From: UMGS1279 sp045540715
GTDB taxonomy: Bacteria; Bacillota; Clostridia; Oscillospirales; Acutalibacteraceae
Assembly: GCA_045540715.1 (NCBI GenBank)
Contig: JAZQHT010000015.1
Location: forward strand, 30,565 to 94,564
DNA length: 64,000 nucleotides
Reading direction: 5' to 3'
Shown here: positions 17,695 through 26,510 of the stretch, piece after piece
How the letters are laid out: each line of letters begins with the position of its first letter
Position numbering within the stretch: the stretch's first letter is position 1
Notes under the pieces: generated by a model
The model's input: the letters and a program-made list of their open reading frames with translations, nothing else
What the model was told of the DNA's origin: nothing
Database searches by the model: none
Translations under genes and position numbers: made by a program

Positions 17695-18216
17695 ATTAGC
17701 AAACAAGAATTACCAATTAACGAGGAAATTAAAGAACAAGAAATTAGGGTTATAGATTCTGATGGTAATCAGTTAGGCGTTATGCAAACTTCTGCTGCCC
17801 TTAAAATAGCCCAAGAAAAAGATTTAGATCTCGTTATAATTGCCCCCAACGCCACACCTGTTGTATGCAAGGTTATGGATTACGGCAAGTACAGATTCGA
17901 ACAAGCAAAAAAAGAAAAAGAAATGCGTAAAAACCAAAAGGTTGTTGAAACAAAAGAAATTCGTTTAGGTCTTTCAACCGACGTTCACGATTTTAACACC
18001 AAAGTTAAACACGCCGTTAAGTTTTTACAAAGCGGCAACAAGGTTAAGGTTTCAATTCGCTTCCGCGGTAGAGAGTTAGGCCACCCTGAAATTGGTCTTG
18101 ACAATATGACTCGCTTTGCCGAAGCTTGTGAAGAATTTGCAAACGTTGAAAAGCCGGCAAAAATGGAAGGCAGAAATATGCTAATGTTTTTAGCCCCACG
18201 TTCTAAGAAAAATTAA
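17695..18216 (+). CDS. infC: Translation initiation factor IF-3, with ATT start
   Basis: IF-3, which binds the 30S subunit, blocks early 50S joining and checks start codons. The product is 173 residues, the usual size, and shows NEEIKEQEIRVIDSDGNQLG, the linker helix and the C-terminal domain ending in MFLAPRSKKN. The start is ATT at 17695-17697, seven bases after SD GGAGGTG (17681-17687). A longer ATG-initiated reading from 17659 would begin inside the attenuator and add residues foreign to the family. The rare AUU start is the classic infC autoregulation device, because IF-3 itself disfavours it. First gene of infC-rpmI-rplT. Confidence 0.93.
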   Translation: MSKQELPINEEIKEQEIRVIDSDGNQLGVMQTSAALKIAQEKDLDLVIIAPNATPVVCKVMDYGKYRFEQAKKEKEMRKNQKVVETKEIRLGLSTDVHDFNTKVKHAVKFLQSGNKVKVSIRFRGRELGHPEIGLDNMTRFAEACEEFANVEKPAKMEGRNMLMFLAPRSKKN

Positions 18217-18229
18217 GGAGGAAACAAAA

Positions 18230-18427
18230 ATGCCTAAAATTAAAACACATAGCGGTGCAAAAAAACGCTTTAAATTAACCAAAAACGGTAAAGTTAAAAG
18301 AGCACACGCATTTAAATCACACATTTTAAACAAGAAAACAACTAAAAGACTAAGAAATCTTCGCAAAACTGTCGTTGCTGATGCTACTAACGTTGCAGCG
18401 ATAAAGAAAATGATTCCTTATAAATAA
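18230..18427 (+). CDS. rpmI: 50S ribosomal protein L35
   Basis: A 65-residue, very basic protein with the diagnostic start MPKIKTHSGAKKRFKLT and the LNKKTTKRLRNLRK stretch of bL35. It lies between infC and rplT with short gaps and a strong SD (GGAGG), the standard order. Length is normal. It is probably controlled through the L20 leader upstream of infC. Confidence 0.97.
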   Translation: MPKIKTHSGAKKRFKLTKNGKVKRAHAFKSHILNKKTTKRLRNLRKTVVADATNVAAIKKMIPYK

Positions 18428-18443
18428 ACGGAGGTAACATACA

Positions 18444-18803
18444 ATGGCACGTATTAAAGGCGCAGTTACAACTCGCAAAAGAAGAAAAAAAGTATTAAAA
18501 CTTGCCAAAGGTTATTTTGGCGCTAAATCTAAATTATTTAAAACAGCTAAAGAAGCTGTTATGAAATCTTACAACTACGCATATATCGGTCGTAGATTAA
18601 AGAAAAGAGATTTCCGCAGATTATGGATCACCCGTATTTCTGCAGCCGCAAAAATGAACGGTATGAACTACTCAACATTTATGAACGGCCTTAAAAAAGC
18701 AGGCGTTACAATCAACAGAAAAATGCTTGCTGATATGGCAGTTAACGATGCGAAAGGTTTTGCTTCATTAGTAAAAACTGCTTCTAAAGCATTAGGTAAA
18801 TAA
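18444..18803 (+). CDS. rplT: 50S ribosomal protein L20
   Basis: A 119-residue bL20, with the typical start MARIKGAVTTRKRRKKVLKL, the GYFGAKSKLFKTAKEAVMKS segment and the long basic N-terminal helix that contacts 23S rRNA. L20 is needed early in 50S assembly and in Bacillota represses its own operon through the leader. SD GGAGG precedes ATG. A strong terminator follows. Confidence 0.97.
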   Translation: MARIKGAVTTRKRRKKVLKLAKGYFGAKSKLFKTAKEAVMKSYNYAYIGRRLKKRDFRRLWITRISAAAKMNGMNYSTFMNGLKKAGVTINRKMLADMAVNDAKGFASLVKTASKALGK

Positions 18804-18810
18804 AACTTAA

Positions 18811-18846
18811 AGACTTACGCACGCGTGTGCGTAAGTCTAATTTTTT
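18811..18846 (+). terminator. Rho-independent terminator after rplT
   Basis: A perfect 12-bp stem AGACTTACGCAC / GTGCGTAAGTCT with a four-base loop is followed by AATTTTTT. It ends the infC-rpmI-rplT unit. Confidence 0.93.
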
Positions 18847-18929
18847 CTGCATATAATTTTTTGCTTTATTTTTTAATGTTTTTAGGTTAAAATTATTGTG
18901 TTGATTTTTCAAACTTTTGGGGGTTTATT

Positions 18930-19652
18930 ATGATAACCAGCCTAACTAACGAACGCGTAAAAAAGGTTGCAAAGTTAATTGCTTCTTCTAAAGCCAGAAA
19001 GCAAAACGGTCTTATGGTGCTTGAAGGCGAAAGGCTATGCTTAGAAGCCGAAAAAATTGAAGAACTTTATTACACAGCCGACGCCTTTAATAAGGTGTTA
19101 ATTTCGCGCGCAGAATTTTGCGAAGAGGTTTCAGCTGAAGTTTTTAAAAAGCTTTCAGATACAGTAAATCCACAAGGTGTTATTGCTTTAGTAAAACGCC
19201 CAATTAGTTGCAATAAATTAGAAGAAAACGGCAAGTATTTAGCCTTTGAAAATATACAAGACCCGGGGAATCTTGGCACGGCTTCACGTACTGCAGAAGC
19301 ACTTGGTATTTCGGGACTTATTGTAAAGGGTGTTGACCCATATTCACCCAAAGTTCTTCGTGCTTCTATGGGGGCAATTTTAAGAATACCTATTATAGAG
19401 CCAGAAGATATTTTAAGTTTTATTAAAACAAGCGGCAAGCGTGTTGTTGGAACAGTAGTAAAAAATGCTACAAGCATTAAAGAGTTTGAGTTTAAAAACG
19501 ATATTGTGCTTATTGGTAACGAAGCCAACGGACTAACTGCTGAAGCAAAAGCTATTTGCAATGAACTTGTTATAATAAAAATGGCAGGCAAAGCAGAAAG
19601 CTTAAATGCCGCCGCCGCTTCAAGCATAATCGCTTGGGAGATGGTTAAATGA
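18930..19652 (+). CDS. TrmH/SpoU-family RNA 2'-O-ribose methyltransferase
   Basis: A 240-residue SPOUT methyltransferase that uses SAM to 2'-O-methylate rRNA or tRNA. The three SpoU motifs are visible: NIQDPGNLGTASRTAEALG (motif 1), VLIGNEANGL (motif 2) and LNAAAASSIIAWEM (motif 3). The N-terminal 80 residues form the usual substrate-binding domain. A gene of this type commonly follows rplT in Clostridia. The exact RNA target cannot be read, so no symbol is given. It overlaps the DprA-like gene by four bases (ATGA), so the two are co-translated. Confidence 0.88.
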   Translation: MITSLTNERVKKVAKLIASSKARKQNGLMVLEGERLCLEAEKIEELYYTADAFNKVLISRAEFCEEVSAEVFKKLSDTVNPQGVIALVKRPISCNKLEENGKYLAFENIQDPGNLGTASRTAEALGISGLIVKGVDPYSPKVLRASMGAILRIPIIEPEDILSFIKTSGKRVVGTVVKNATSIKEFEFKNDIVLIGNEANGLTAEAKAICNELVIIKMAGKAESLNAAAASSIIAWEMVK

Positions 19653-20467
19653 ACAAGGTTTTAAAGGCGGTTTACGTAACCTTAAAAAAGGGTTTTCATA
19701 AAACAGATATAGACCTTGATAAAGAGTTCGAAACCAATTTTTCAAAAGAACTTTATAAAAAGGCAGAAGAAATTGTTGCTACTTGCGAAGAACAAGGTAT
19801 AAGAATTCATTTAACGCGCCGTAAAGATTTACCGCCCGTTTTATATTTAAAAGGAAAGGTGCGTCTAAATGGTAAAGCATTTGGCTTTGCAGGGCCCAGC
19901 GTTATAGAAGATAATACCGCGCATAAATTAGAGGGGTTTTGCAACGCTCTAAATTTAACCAATAATACCGCTTTATGCGGCGATAGGGGTATGAGTGAAG
20001 AAATACCCTATAAAACCGTAAAAAACGCAATTATGGTAATGTATGACGGTAATTTTGATGCTTATACTAACGCTATATCAGAGTTTTACCCCGGCACACC
20101 CAGCAAAAAGGAATATTTTAAATACAGAAACGAATTACTTTGTAAACTTTGCGACTGCCTTGTTTTTTCTGAAATTAAAGATAACAGTCGCAGTACCAAA
20201 ATTTTAGATTACGCAAAAAGTTTGGATAAAGAGTTTATATTTTTAACCGATAGTACCGCCTTCAAATTACCCGAGTTAAAAATTGACTTGCCAACCAATG
20301 CTAAAAAGGTGTATAATACCTTCACTGATTATATAATGGAATATGATGCGCTACTACAAAGTAGCGGTTTAGAAGAAGATGAACTTACCATGGCGCTTTT
20401 TACTTTAACCGTTAAAGGTATAGTTAAAAAAGCACCAATGGGCAGATATGAGATTGTTAAGGAGTAA
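19649..20467 (+). CDS. Divergent DprA-like protein (Rossmann plus winged helix)
   Basis: A 272-residue protein directly upstream of topA, where dprA (smf) usually sits. Several DprA landmarks remain: LPPVLYLKGKV (cf. PPVLYVKG), FAGPS for the VGSR region, FKYRNELLCKLCDCLVFSEI for the RNRIIAGLS...VVVVEA region, and YAKSLDKEFIFL for ALEQGREVFAVP. The C-terminus (about 215-272) reads as a DprA-type winged helix, with ELTMALFTLTVKGIVKKAPM. The ssDNA-binding signature SGxARGID is replaced by CGDRGMSEE. DprA loads RecA on incoming DNA in transformation; this version may have lost or changed that role. Context and order support the homology; function is uncertain. Confidence 0.6.
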   Translation: MNKVLKAVYVTLKKGFHKTDIDLDKEFETNFSKELYKKAEEIVATCEEQGIRIHLTRRKDLPPVLYLKGKVRLNGKAFGFAGPSVIEDNTAHKLEGFCNALNLTNNTALCGDRGMSEEIPYKTVKNAIMVMYDGNFDAYTNAISEFYPGTPSKKEYFKYRNELLCKLCDCLVFSEIKDNSRSTKILDYAKSLDKEFIFLTDSTAFKLPELKIDLPTNAKKVYNTFTDYIMEYDALLQSSGLEEDELTMALFTLTVKGIVKKAPMGRYEIVKE

Positions 20468-20473
20468 TACAAA

Positions 20474-22564
20474 TTGTCTAAACTTGTTATAGTTGAATCC
20501 CCAACCAAAGTTAAAAGCATAAAAAAATATTTAGGTTCTAACTATGAGGTAATGGCATCGATGGGTCATATCAGAGATTTACCAAAATCTCGTTTTGGCA
20601 TAAACGTAGATAAAAACTACGCCCCCGATTATAGAAATATGCCCGAAAAGAAAGACCTTATAAAAAAATTAAAAGAAGCGGCCGATAAAGCCGATTTTGT
20701 ATATCTTGCAACCGACCCTGACCGTGAAGGTGAGGCGATCAGTTGGCACTTAGCACATATACTTGGCCTTTCTTTAGAAGAAGAAAACCGCGTGTGCTTT
20801 AACGAAATTACAAAATCGGGTATTGAAGCCGGTATGAAAGCCCCCAGAAAACTAAATCTTAACCTAGTTGACGCTCAACAAGCGAGAAGGGTTTTAGATA
20901 GAGTTGTGGGTTACAAATTAAGCCCCTTTTTATGGAAAAAGGTTAAAAGCGGTCTTTCGGCAGGTCGTGTTCAAAGCGTTGCTTTAAGACTAATTGTTGA
21001 CCGCGAAAAAGAAATTGAAGCCTTTATTCCAAAAGAATTTTGGAATATTGAAGCCACCCTTAAAAAAGACAGAAAATCCTTTACTGCCCATTTTTACGGT
21101 GATAAAAAGGGCAAATTAGAAATTAATACCGAAGCTGAGGCTAAAGCACTGGTTAAAGAATTAGAAAAAAGCGAGTATATTGTTGATGCTATTAAAGAAA
21201 CTCAGAAAAAGCATCAGCCGGCCCCTCCTTTCACTACTTCAACAATGCAACAAGAAGCTTCACGCAAACTTTCTTTTACCGCACAAAAAACAATGCGTAT
21301 AGCTCAACAACTTTACGAAGGTGTTGATATTAAAGGTGTTGGCACTACCGGTTTAATTACCTATATGAGAACCGACTCGCTTAGAATATCTGAAGAAGCA
21401 AGAAAGGTTGCAAACACCCTTATCGTTTCTGATTTTGGCGAGAATTATTTACCTAAAAAACCAAGATATTTTAAATCTCGTTCATCTGCACAAGATGCTC
21501 ACGAAGCAATTCGTCCAACTAACCCAACACTACGTCCTGAAGACATTAAAGACAGTTTAAGCAGCGACCAATATAAACTTTATAAACTTATTTGGGAACG
21601 CTTTATTGCTTCGCTTATGGCTGAAAGAATTACCGACGATATTGCGGTTGATATACTTGCAGATAATTATTTATTTAAAGCAAGTGAAAGCAAAACACGT
21701 TTTGACGGTTATACTGTTTTATATGTTGAAGGTAAAGACGAAACCGAAACAAAACTTGGTAAATTACCAACCCTTAATAAAGGGGACGAACTAAAGTGCG
21801 AAAAGGTTTTGGAAAGCCAACACTTTACACAACCACCCGCACGCTTTACCGAACCCACCCTTATTAAGTATTTAGATGAAAATGGCATCGGCAGACCCAG
21901 TACCTATGCTCCAATTTTAGCAAACATCCTAACTCGTAATTATATTGAGCGCGAAAAGAAATCCTTAAAGCCTACAAACTTAGGCAGGGTTGTTATTGAA
22001 CTATTAGAAGAACATTTTCTAAAAATAGTTGACGTTAAATTTACGGCATCTATGGAAAAAGATCTAGACGTTATCGAAGAAGGCGGTCTTATGTGGACCG
22101 GTCCCGTTGATAAATTCTATAAAGACTTTGAAAAACAATTAAAGGCGGCAGAAAACACTATGGAAGGTAAAAGAGTAGATATACCATTAGAAGAAACCGA
22201 TGAAGTTTGCCCAAACTGTGGCAAAAAGATGGTTGTAAAATCGGGTCGTTTTGGCAAGTTCTTAGCTTGTCCCGGTTATCCCGAGTGCAAAACAACCAAA
22301 CCCCTACCCGAAAATGAAATTAAAGAGCCATGTCCAAAATGTGGCGCAAAATTAATTTCTCGTATTAGCAAAAAGGGTAAAAAATTCTATGGTTGCACAA
22401 ATTACCCCGAGTGTGATTTTGCGGCCCCAAGCCTACCAACAGGTGAAAAATGTGAAACCTGCGGCGGCTTTATGCTAAAGGGTATTCGCGGCAGAAAATA
22501 CTGTATTAATAGCGAGTGCCCAACAAGAGATTACAGCAAAAACAACGAAAAGACCGAAAAATAA
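20474..22564 (+). CDS. topA: DNA topoisomerase I
   Basis: A 696-residue type IA topoisomerase that relaxes negative supercoils. TTG start at 20474 after SD AAGGAG. The TOPRIM domain begins KLVIVESPTKVKSIKKYLG and holds the acidic triad in LATDPDREGEAISWHL. The active-site Tyr is in TGLITYMRTDSLRIS. Three C-terminal zinc ribbons are visible: CPNCGKKM, CPKCGAKL and CETCGGFM, each with a second Cys pair, except that the last has an atypical spacing. Length is normal. It overlaps the trmFO start by one base. Confidence 0.97.
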   Translation: MSKLVIVESPTKVKSIKKYLGSNYEVMASMGHIRDLPKSRFGINVDKNYAPDYRNMPEKKDLIKKLKEAADKADFVYLATDPDREGEAISWHLAHILGLSLEEENRVCFNEITKSGIEAGMKAPRKLNLNLVDAQQARRVLDRVVGYKLSPFLWKKVKSGLSAGRVQSVALRLIVDREKEIEAFIPKEFWNIEATLKKDRKSFTAHFYGDKKGKLEINTEAEAKALVKELEKSEYIVDAIKETQKKHQPAPPFTTSTMQQEASRKLSFTAQKTMRIAQQLYEGVDIKGVGTTGLITYMRTDSLRISEEARKVANTLIVSDFGENYLPKKPRYFKSRSSAQDAHEAIRPTNPTLRPEDIKDSLSSDQYKLYKLIWERFIASLMAERITDDIAVDILADNYLFKASESKTRFDGYTVLYVEGKDETETKLGKLPTLNKGDELKCEKVLESQHFTQPPARFTEPTLIKYLDENGIGRPSTYAPILANILTRNYIEREKKSLKPTNLGRVVIELLEEHFLKIVDVKFTASMEKDLDVIEEGGLMWTGPVDKFYKDFEKQLKAAENTMEGKRVDIPLEETDEVCPNCGKKMVVKSGRFGKFLACPGYPECKTTKPLPENEIKEPCPKCGAKLISRISKKGKKFYGCTNYPECDFAAPSLPTGEKCETCGGFMLKGIRGRKYCINSECPTRDYSKNNEKTEK

Positions 22565-23850
22565 TGAATAAAACGGTTACTGTTATAGGTGCAGGACTTG
22601 GCGGTGTTGAAGCGGCTAATATTTTAGCAAACAACGGCATAAAGGTTAAACTTTATGAACAAAAACCGCTAAAACGTTCTCCTGCACATAAAATGGATGG
22701 CTTTTGTGAACTTGTTTGTTCTAATTCTTTAAAAGCAAAAAGAATAAACTCGGCTTCAGGACTACTTAAAAAAGAAATGGAGCTTTTGGGTTCTTTAACC
22801 GTGCCCCTTGCATATAAAAACGAAGTGCCCGCAGGTGGAGCTTTAGCGGTTGATAGAGAAAACTTTTCTAAAGACGTAACAAAGGCCATTTTAAATAACC
22901 CTAATATTGAGGTTGTTTATGAAGAAAAAACCGAAATAGACAAAAACGAAATTACAATTATTGCAACAGGCCCATTAACAGAAGGCCTTTTAGCAGAAAA
23001 ACTAAAAGAGCTTTGCGGCGATATGCTTTCTTTTTACGATGCCGCCGCTCCCATAGTTAATGCCGATAGCCTGGATTATAACAAGGTATTCGTAGCGTCA
23101 AGATATAGCGAAGACGAGGGCGACTACATTAATTGCCCTATGAACAAAGAAGAATATGAAACCTTTTATAATGAATTAATAAAGGGTGAAATTGCCCTTT
23201 TGCACGACTTTGATAAAATTTATGAAGGTTGTGTGCCAATAGAGGTACTTGCTAAAAAGGGTAAAGACACAATGCGTTTTGGCCCCTTAAAACCTGTTGG
23301 ACTTTTAAACCCACACACCAATACTAGACCCTATGCCAATTTGCAACTTAGAAAAGAAACAAAAGACGGCAATATGTATAATATGGTGGGATTTCAAACC
23401 AACCTAAAGTTTTCAGAACAAAAGCGAATTTTTTCACTAATACCGGGACTTCAAAACGCCGAATTTGAAAGGTTTGGCGTTATGCACCGCAATAGTTTTA
23501 TAAATTCGCCAAAACTTATAAATAAAGATTTAAGCCTAAAAGACCACCCTAATATTTATATTGCGGGTCAACTTTCAGGTGTTGAAGGTTATATGGAAAG
23601 TGCCGCTCACGGACTTTTGTGCGGCATTAGTGCACTTAACCGAATTTTAGAAAAACCGCCGCTTGAATTACCAAATTACACAATGCTTGGCGGACTTATA
23701 AACCATATAACAACCGAAAGCAAAAATTTTCAACCAATGGGGGCGGCTTTTGGACTTTTACCACCATTAGAGGTTAGAGAAAAAGATAAACTTAAAAGAT
23801 ATATGCTTTTAAGTGAGCGTTCCTTAAAATTTTTTAATAAAGAAGGTTAA
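22564..23850 (+). CDS. trmFO: tRNA m5U54 methyltransferase TrmFO (folate/FAD dependent)
   Basis: A 428-residue flavoprotein that makes 5-methyluridine at position 54 of tRNA using methylenetetrahydrofolate. The N-terminal FAD-binding motif is VTVIGAGLGGVEAANILA, followed by HKMDGFCELVCSNSLKA and, later, IYIAGQLSGVEGYMESAAHG, all family hallmarks. The start is ATG 22564, overlapping the topA stop; an upstream in-frame ATG would add residues encoded by the end of topA. topA-trmFO adjacency is a common Bacillota arrangement. Confidence 0.95.
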   Translation: MNKTVTVIGAGLGGVEAANILANNGIKVKLYEQKPLKRSPAHKMDGFCELVCSNSLKAKRINSASGLLKKEMELLGSLTVPLAYKNEVPAGGALAVDRENFSKDVTKAILNNPNIEVVYEEKTEIDKNEITIIATGPLTEGLLAEKLKELCGDMLSFYDAAAPIVNADSLDYNKVFVASRYSEDEGDYINCPMNKEEYETFYNELIKGEIALLHDFDKIYEGCVPIEVLAKKGKDTMRFGPLKPVGLLNPHTNTRPYANLQLRKETKDGNMYNMVGFQTNLKFSEQKRIFSLIPGLQNAEFERFGVMHRNSFINSPKLINKDLSLKDHPNIYIAGQLSGVEGYMESAAHGLLCGISALNRILEKPPLELPNYTMLGGLINHITTESKNFQPMGAAFGLLPPLEVREKDKLKRYMLLSERSLKFFNKEG

Positions 23851-23854
23851 ATAA

Positions 23855-24835
23855 ATGAGAGTTGCTGTTGACGCTTTTGGCGGCGATAACGCACCACTAG
23901 CTCCAATTAAGGGAGCCGCACTTGCAAGAGACGAATATAAAATTGACATTACTCTTGTTGGCGATGAAGAAAAAATTAAAGCTGTGGCTAAAGAAAACAA
24001 TATTTCTTTAGATGGCATTGAAATTTACCATACAGACGACGTTATTGATATACACGATGACCCCACAACACTACTAAAATCAAAGAAAAATTCTTCAATG
24101 GCAAAAGCTCTTTCACTTTTGGCAGAAGAAAAAGCAGATGCTGCAGTATCTGCCGGTAGTACAGGCGCATTAGTTGTTGGTGGTACCTTTATTGTTAAAA
24201 GAATTAAGGGTGTTAAACGCTGTGCACTTGCCGCTATTATGCCAAGCAAAAAACAAAATTTTATGCTGCTTGACGTTGGCGCAAACGCAGAAGTAAAGCC
24301 TGAATATTTAAGTCAGTTTGGTATTATGGGCGCTACATATATGGAAAACGTAATGGGTGTAAAAAACCCACGCGTTGCCTTGCTTAACATTGGTGCAGAA
24401 GACTGCAAAGGTACAGAAACACATATTGAAAGCCATAAACTGCTAAAAGAAGCCCCAATTAACTTTATGGGCAACGTTGAAGGCCGCGATATTATGCTTG
24501 GCGACTACGACGTTGTTGTTGCAGACGGTTTTTCGGGCAATATCGCACTTAAAACTGTTGAGGGTGTGGCTTCAACCTTTTTCTCAATGTTAAAGGGTGT
24601 TATGTATTCATCACTTAAAAATAAACTTTGTGCATTAGGTCTTAAAAAGGGTCTATACACAATCAAAGATAAAATGGATTATTCTAAAGTTGGCGGTGCG
24701 CCCTTACTGGGTACTAGAAAACCCGTATTTAAAGCACACGGCAGTTCTAACGAAATTGCTTTTAAAAATGCAATTCATAATGCCGCACTTTTTGCCGAAA
24801 ATAAAGTTATTACAAAAATTGAAGGTAAGTTATAA
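23855..24835 (+). CDS. plsX: Phosphate acyltransferase PlsX
   Basis: A 326-residue PlsX, which converts acyl-ACP to acyl-phosphate for phosphatidic acid synthesis. Hallmarks are the start VAVDAFGGDNAPLAPIKGA, AAVSAGSTGALVVGG and VVADGFSGNIALKTVEG. It follows trmFO by four bases and precedes rnc by two. In many Bacillota acpP lies between plsX and rnc; here it is absent from the cluster. Peripheral membrane protein acting at the inner face. Confidence 0.95.
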   Translation: MRVAVDAFGGDNAPLAPIKGAALARDEYKIDITLVGDEEKIKAVAKENNISLDGIEIYHTDDVIDIHDDPTTLLKSKKNSSMAKALSLLAEEKADAAVSAGSTGALVVGGTFIVKRIKGVKRCALAAIMPSKKQNFMLLDVGANAEVKPEYLSQFGIMGATYMENVMGVKNPRVALLNIGAEDCKGTETHIESHKLLKEAPINFMGNVEGRDIMLGDYDVVVADGFSGNIALKTVEGVASTFFSMLKGVMYSSLKNKLCALGLKKGLYTIKDKMDYSKVGGAPLLGTRKPVFKAHGSSNEIAFKNAIHNAALFAENKVITKIEGKL

Positions 24836-24837
24836 AA

Positions 24838-25488
24838 ATGGAATTTGGTTACACCTTTAACAATGAAGAGCTTTTATATACTGCGCTTTCTCACTCGTCT
24901 TATGCAAACGAGCATAAAAAAGAGTCTAACGAGCGTTTAGAGTTTTTAGGAGATAGCATTTTAAGTATAATTGTAAGCGAATATCTTTTTAGTCGCTACC
25001 CTGACGTTGACGAAGGGGAGCTTACTAAAATGCGCGCTTCTCTTGTTTGCGAAAAAAGTTTAGCAGGCTTTGCAGAAGAAATTGGACTTTCTAATATGCT
25101 TTTACTTGGCAAAGGCGAACTTCAAGCAGGAGGAAACAAGCGCCCGTCAATTATTTCAGATGCTTTTGAAGCGGTACTTGCCGCAATTTATTTAGACGGT
25201 GGCATGGAAGAAGCGAAAAAATTCGTTTTACGCTTTATTTCAAAACAACATATTGGCGGCAGTTTTAAAGACTACAAAACTGTTTTGCAAGAAGTAATTC
25301 AAAAAAACCCCGAAGAGCAGTTAACTTATTGCTTGGTTGCAGAAAGCGGCCCCGAGCATGACAAACAATTTACGGTTGAAGTTCATCTTAATTCAAACGT
25401 TATTGGTAAAGGTGTTGGGCACAGCAAGAAAAACGCCGAACAAATGGCGGCCAAAGAAGCACTACTTCTTATGGGTGTAAAACTATAA
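24838..25488 (+). CDS. rnc: Ribonuclease III
   Basis: A 216-residue double-strand-specific RNase for rRNA maturation and mRNA processing. The catalytic signature NERLEFLGDSILSIIVSEYL carries the metal-binding Glu and Asp, with a second acidic site in SDAFEAVLAAIYLDGG. The C-terminal dsRNA-binding domain (about 150-216) ends GKGVGHSKKNAEQMAAKEAL. Start ATG two bases after plsX stop. Its proximity to smc and ftsY is the classic Bacillota order. Confidence 0.95.
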   Translation: MEFGYTFNNEELLYTALSHSSYANEHKKESNERLEFLGDSILSIIVSEYLFSRYPDVDEGELTKMRASLVCEKSLAGFAEEIGLSNMLLLGKGELQAGGNKRPSIISDAFEAVLAAIYLDGGMEEAKKFVLRFISKQHIGGSFKDYKTVLQEVIQKNPEEQLTYCLVAESGPEHDKQFTVEVHLNSNVIGKGVGHSKKNAEQMAAKEALLLMGVKL

Positions 25489-25497
25489 TATTATTTT

Positions 25498-25523
25498 TCG
25501 GTTTTGAGTTTTCTCAAAGCCGA
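25498..25523 (+). terminator. Hairpin terminator or attenuator between rnc and the radical SAM gene
   Basis: An 11-bp stem TCGGTTTTGAG / CTCAAAGCCGA (one G-U pair, loop TTTT) is followed by TTTTGGCTTTTT. The next gene starts only about 30 bases later and has no obvious promoter of its own, so partial read-through is likely. Confidence 0.6.
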
Positions 25524-25553
25524 TTTTGGCTTTTTAAGGAAGGTGAAAATTAG

Positions 25554-26507
25554 GTGAAAAACGGCAATATTTCCATATTTATTCCCCATATGGGCTGCAA
25601 AAATCGTTGTAGTTTTTGCAATCAAAAGGCAATTACGGGGGTAGTTACAAAAAGCGATATTGAAAAATCAGTACTCACGGCAAATAACCCAAACGCAGAA
25701 ATTGCTTTTTTTGGCGGCAGTTTTACCCTAATTGAGCGCGATTATATGATTGAGCTACTTAAAAGCGCTACCCACTTTGTAAACAAAGGCCTTGCAAAAT
25801 CTATTCGTTTTTCTACCCGTCCTGATGGCATTACAAGAGAAATTTTAGATATTATAAAGCAATACCCCGTTACAACAATTGAACTAGGTTGTCAAAGTAT
25901 GTGCGACGACGTGCTTTTAGCAAACAAGCGCGGGCACACCGTAAGTGATATAAAAAATGCTTCTGCTCTTATAAAAGAGTACGGCTTTAAATTAGGACTT
26001 CAAATGATGCCGGGACTTTATAAATCTAATAACGAAAAAGATATTTATACCGCAAAAGAAATTATAAAACTAAGTCCCGATTGTGTTAGAATTTACCCCA
26101 CCGTTGTAATTAAAAATACATTGCTTGAAAAACTATATTTAAGCGGTGAATATAAGCCTTTAAGTATTGATGAAGCGGCAGAACTTACTGCAGTTTTATT
26201 AGAAATGTTTATGCAAAATGATATTGCGGTAATAAGGGTGGGACTACACGAAGTAACCGATAATATTGCAGGACCTTTTCACCCTGCTTTTGGCGAAATT
26301 GCGGCTTCAAAGGTTATGTTAAACAGAGCTTTGCCGCAGTTTAAAGAAAAAGGTAAATACAAAATTTTTGTAAATAAAAGTTTTGTATCAAAAATGATAG
26401 GTCAACACCGCAAAAACATTGAAATTTTAAACCAAATGGGTTATAATTGTAGTGTATATGTAGATAACTTAAAAGACTATGAAGTAAAAGTAATTAAGGA
26501 TGTGTAA
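25554..26507 (+). CDS. Radical SAM protein, Elp3-like N-terminal type
   Basis: A 317-residue radical SAM protein from a GTG start (SD GGAAGGTG). The 4Fe-4S cluster motif CxxxCxxC is at Cys15, Cys19 and Cys22 (HMGCKNRCSFCNQ), followed by FFGGSFTLI (the GGE-like motif) and ELGCQSMCDDVLLANKRGH, which resembles Elp3/YhcC-type enzymes. The acetyltransferase domain of true Elp3 is missing. A gene like this is commonly found between rnc and smc in Clostridia. A role in tRNA modification is possible but not shown. Confidence 0.8.
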   Translation: MKNGNISIFIPHMGCKNRCSFCNQKAITGVVTKSDIEKSVLTANNPNAEIAFFGGSFTLIERDYMIELLKSATHFVNKGLAKSIRFSTRPDGITREILDIIKQYPVTTIELGCQSMCDDVLLANKRGHTVSDIKNASALIKEYGFKLGLQMMPGLYKSNNEKDIYTAKEIIKLSPDCVRIYPTVVIKNTLLEKLYLSGEYKPLSIDEAAELTAVLLEMFMQNDIAVIRVGLHEVTDNIAGPFHPAFGEIAASKVMLNRALPQFKEKGKYKIFVNKSFVSKMIGQHRKNIEILNQMGYNCSVYVDNLKDYEVKVIKDV

Positions 26508-26510
26508 TTC

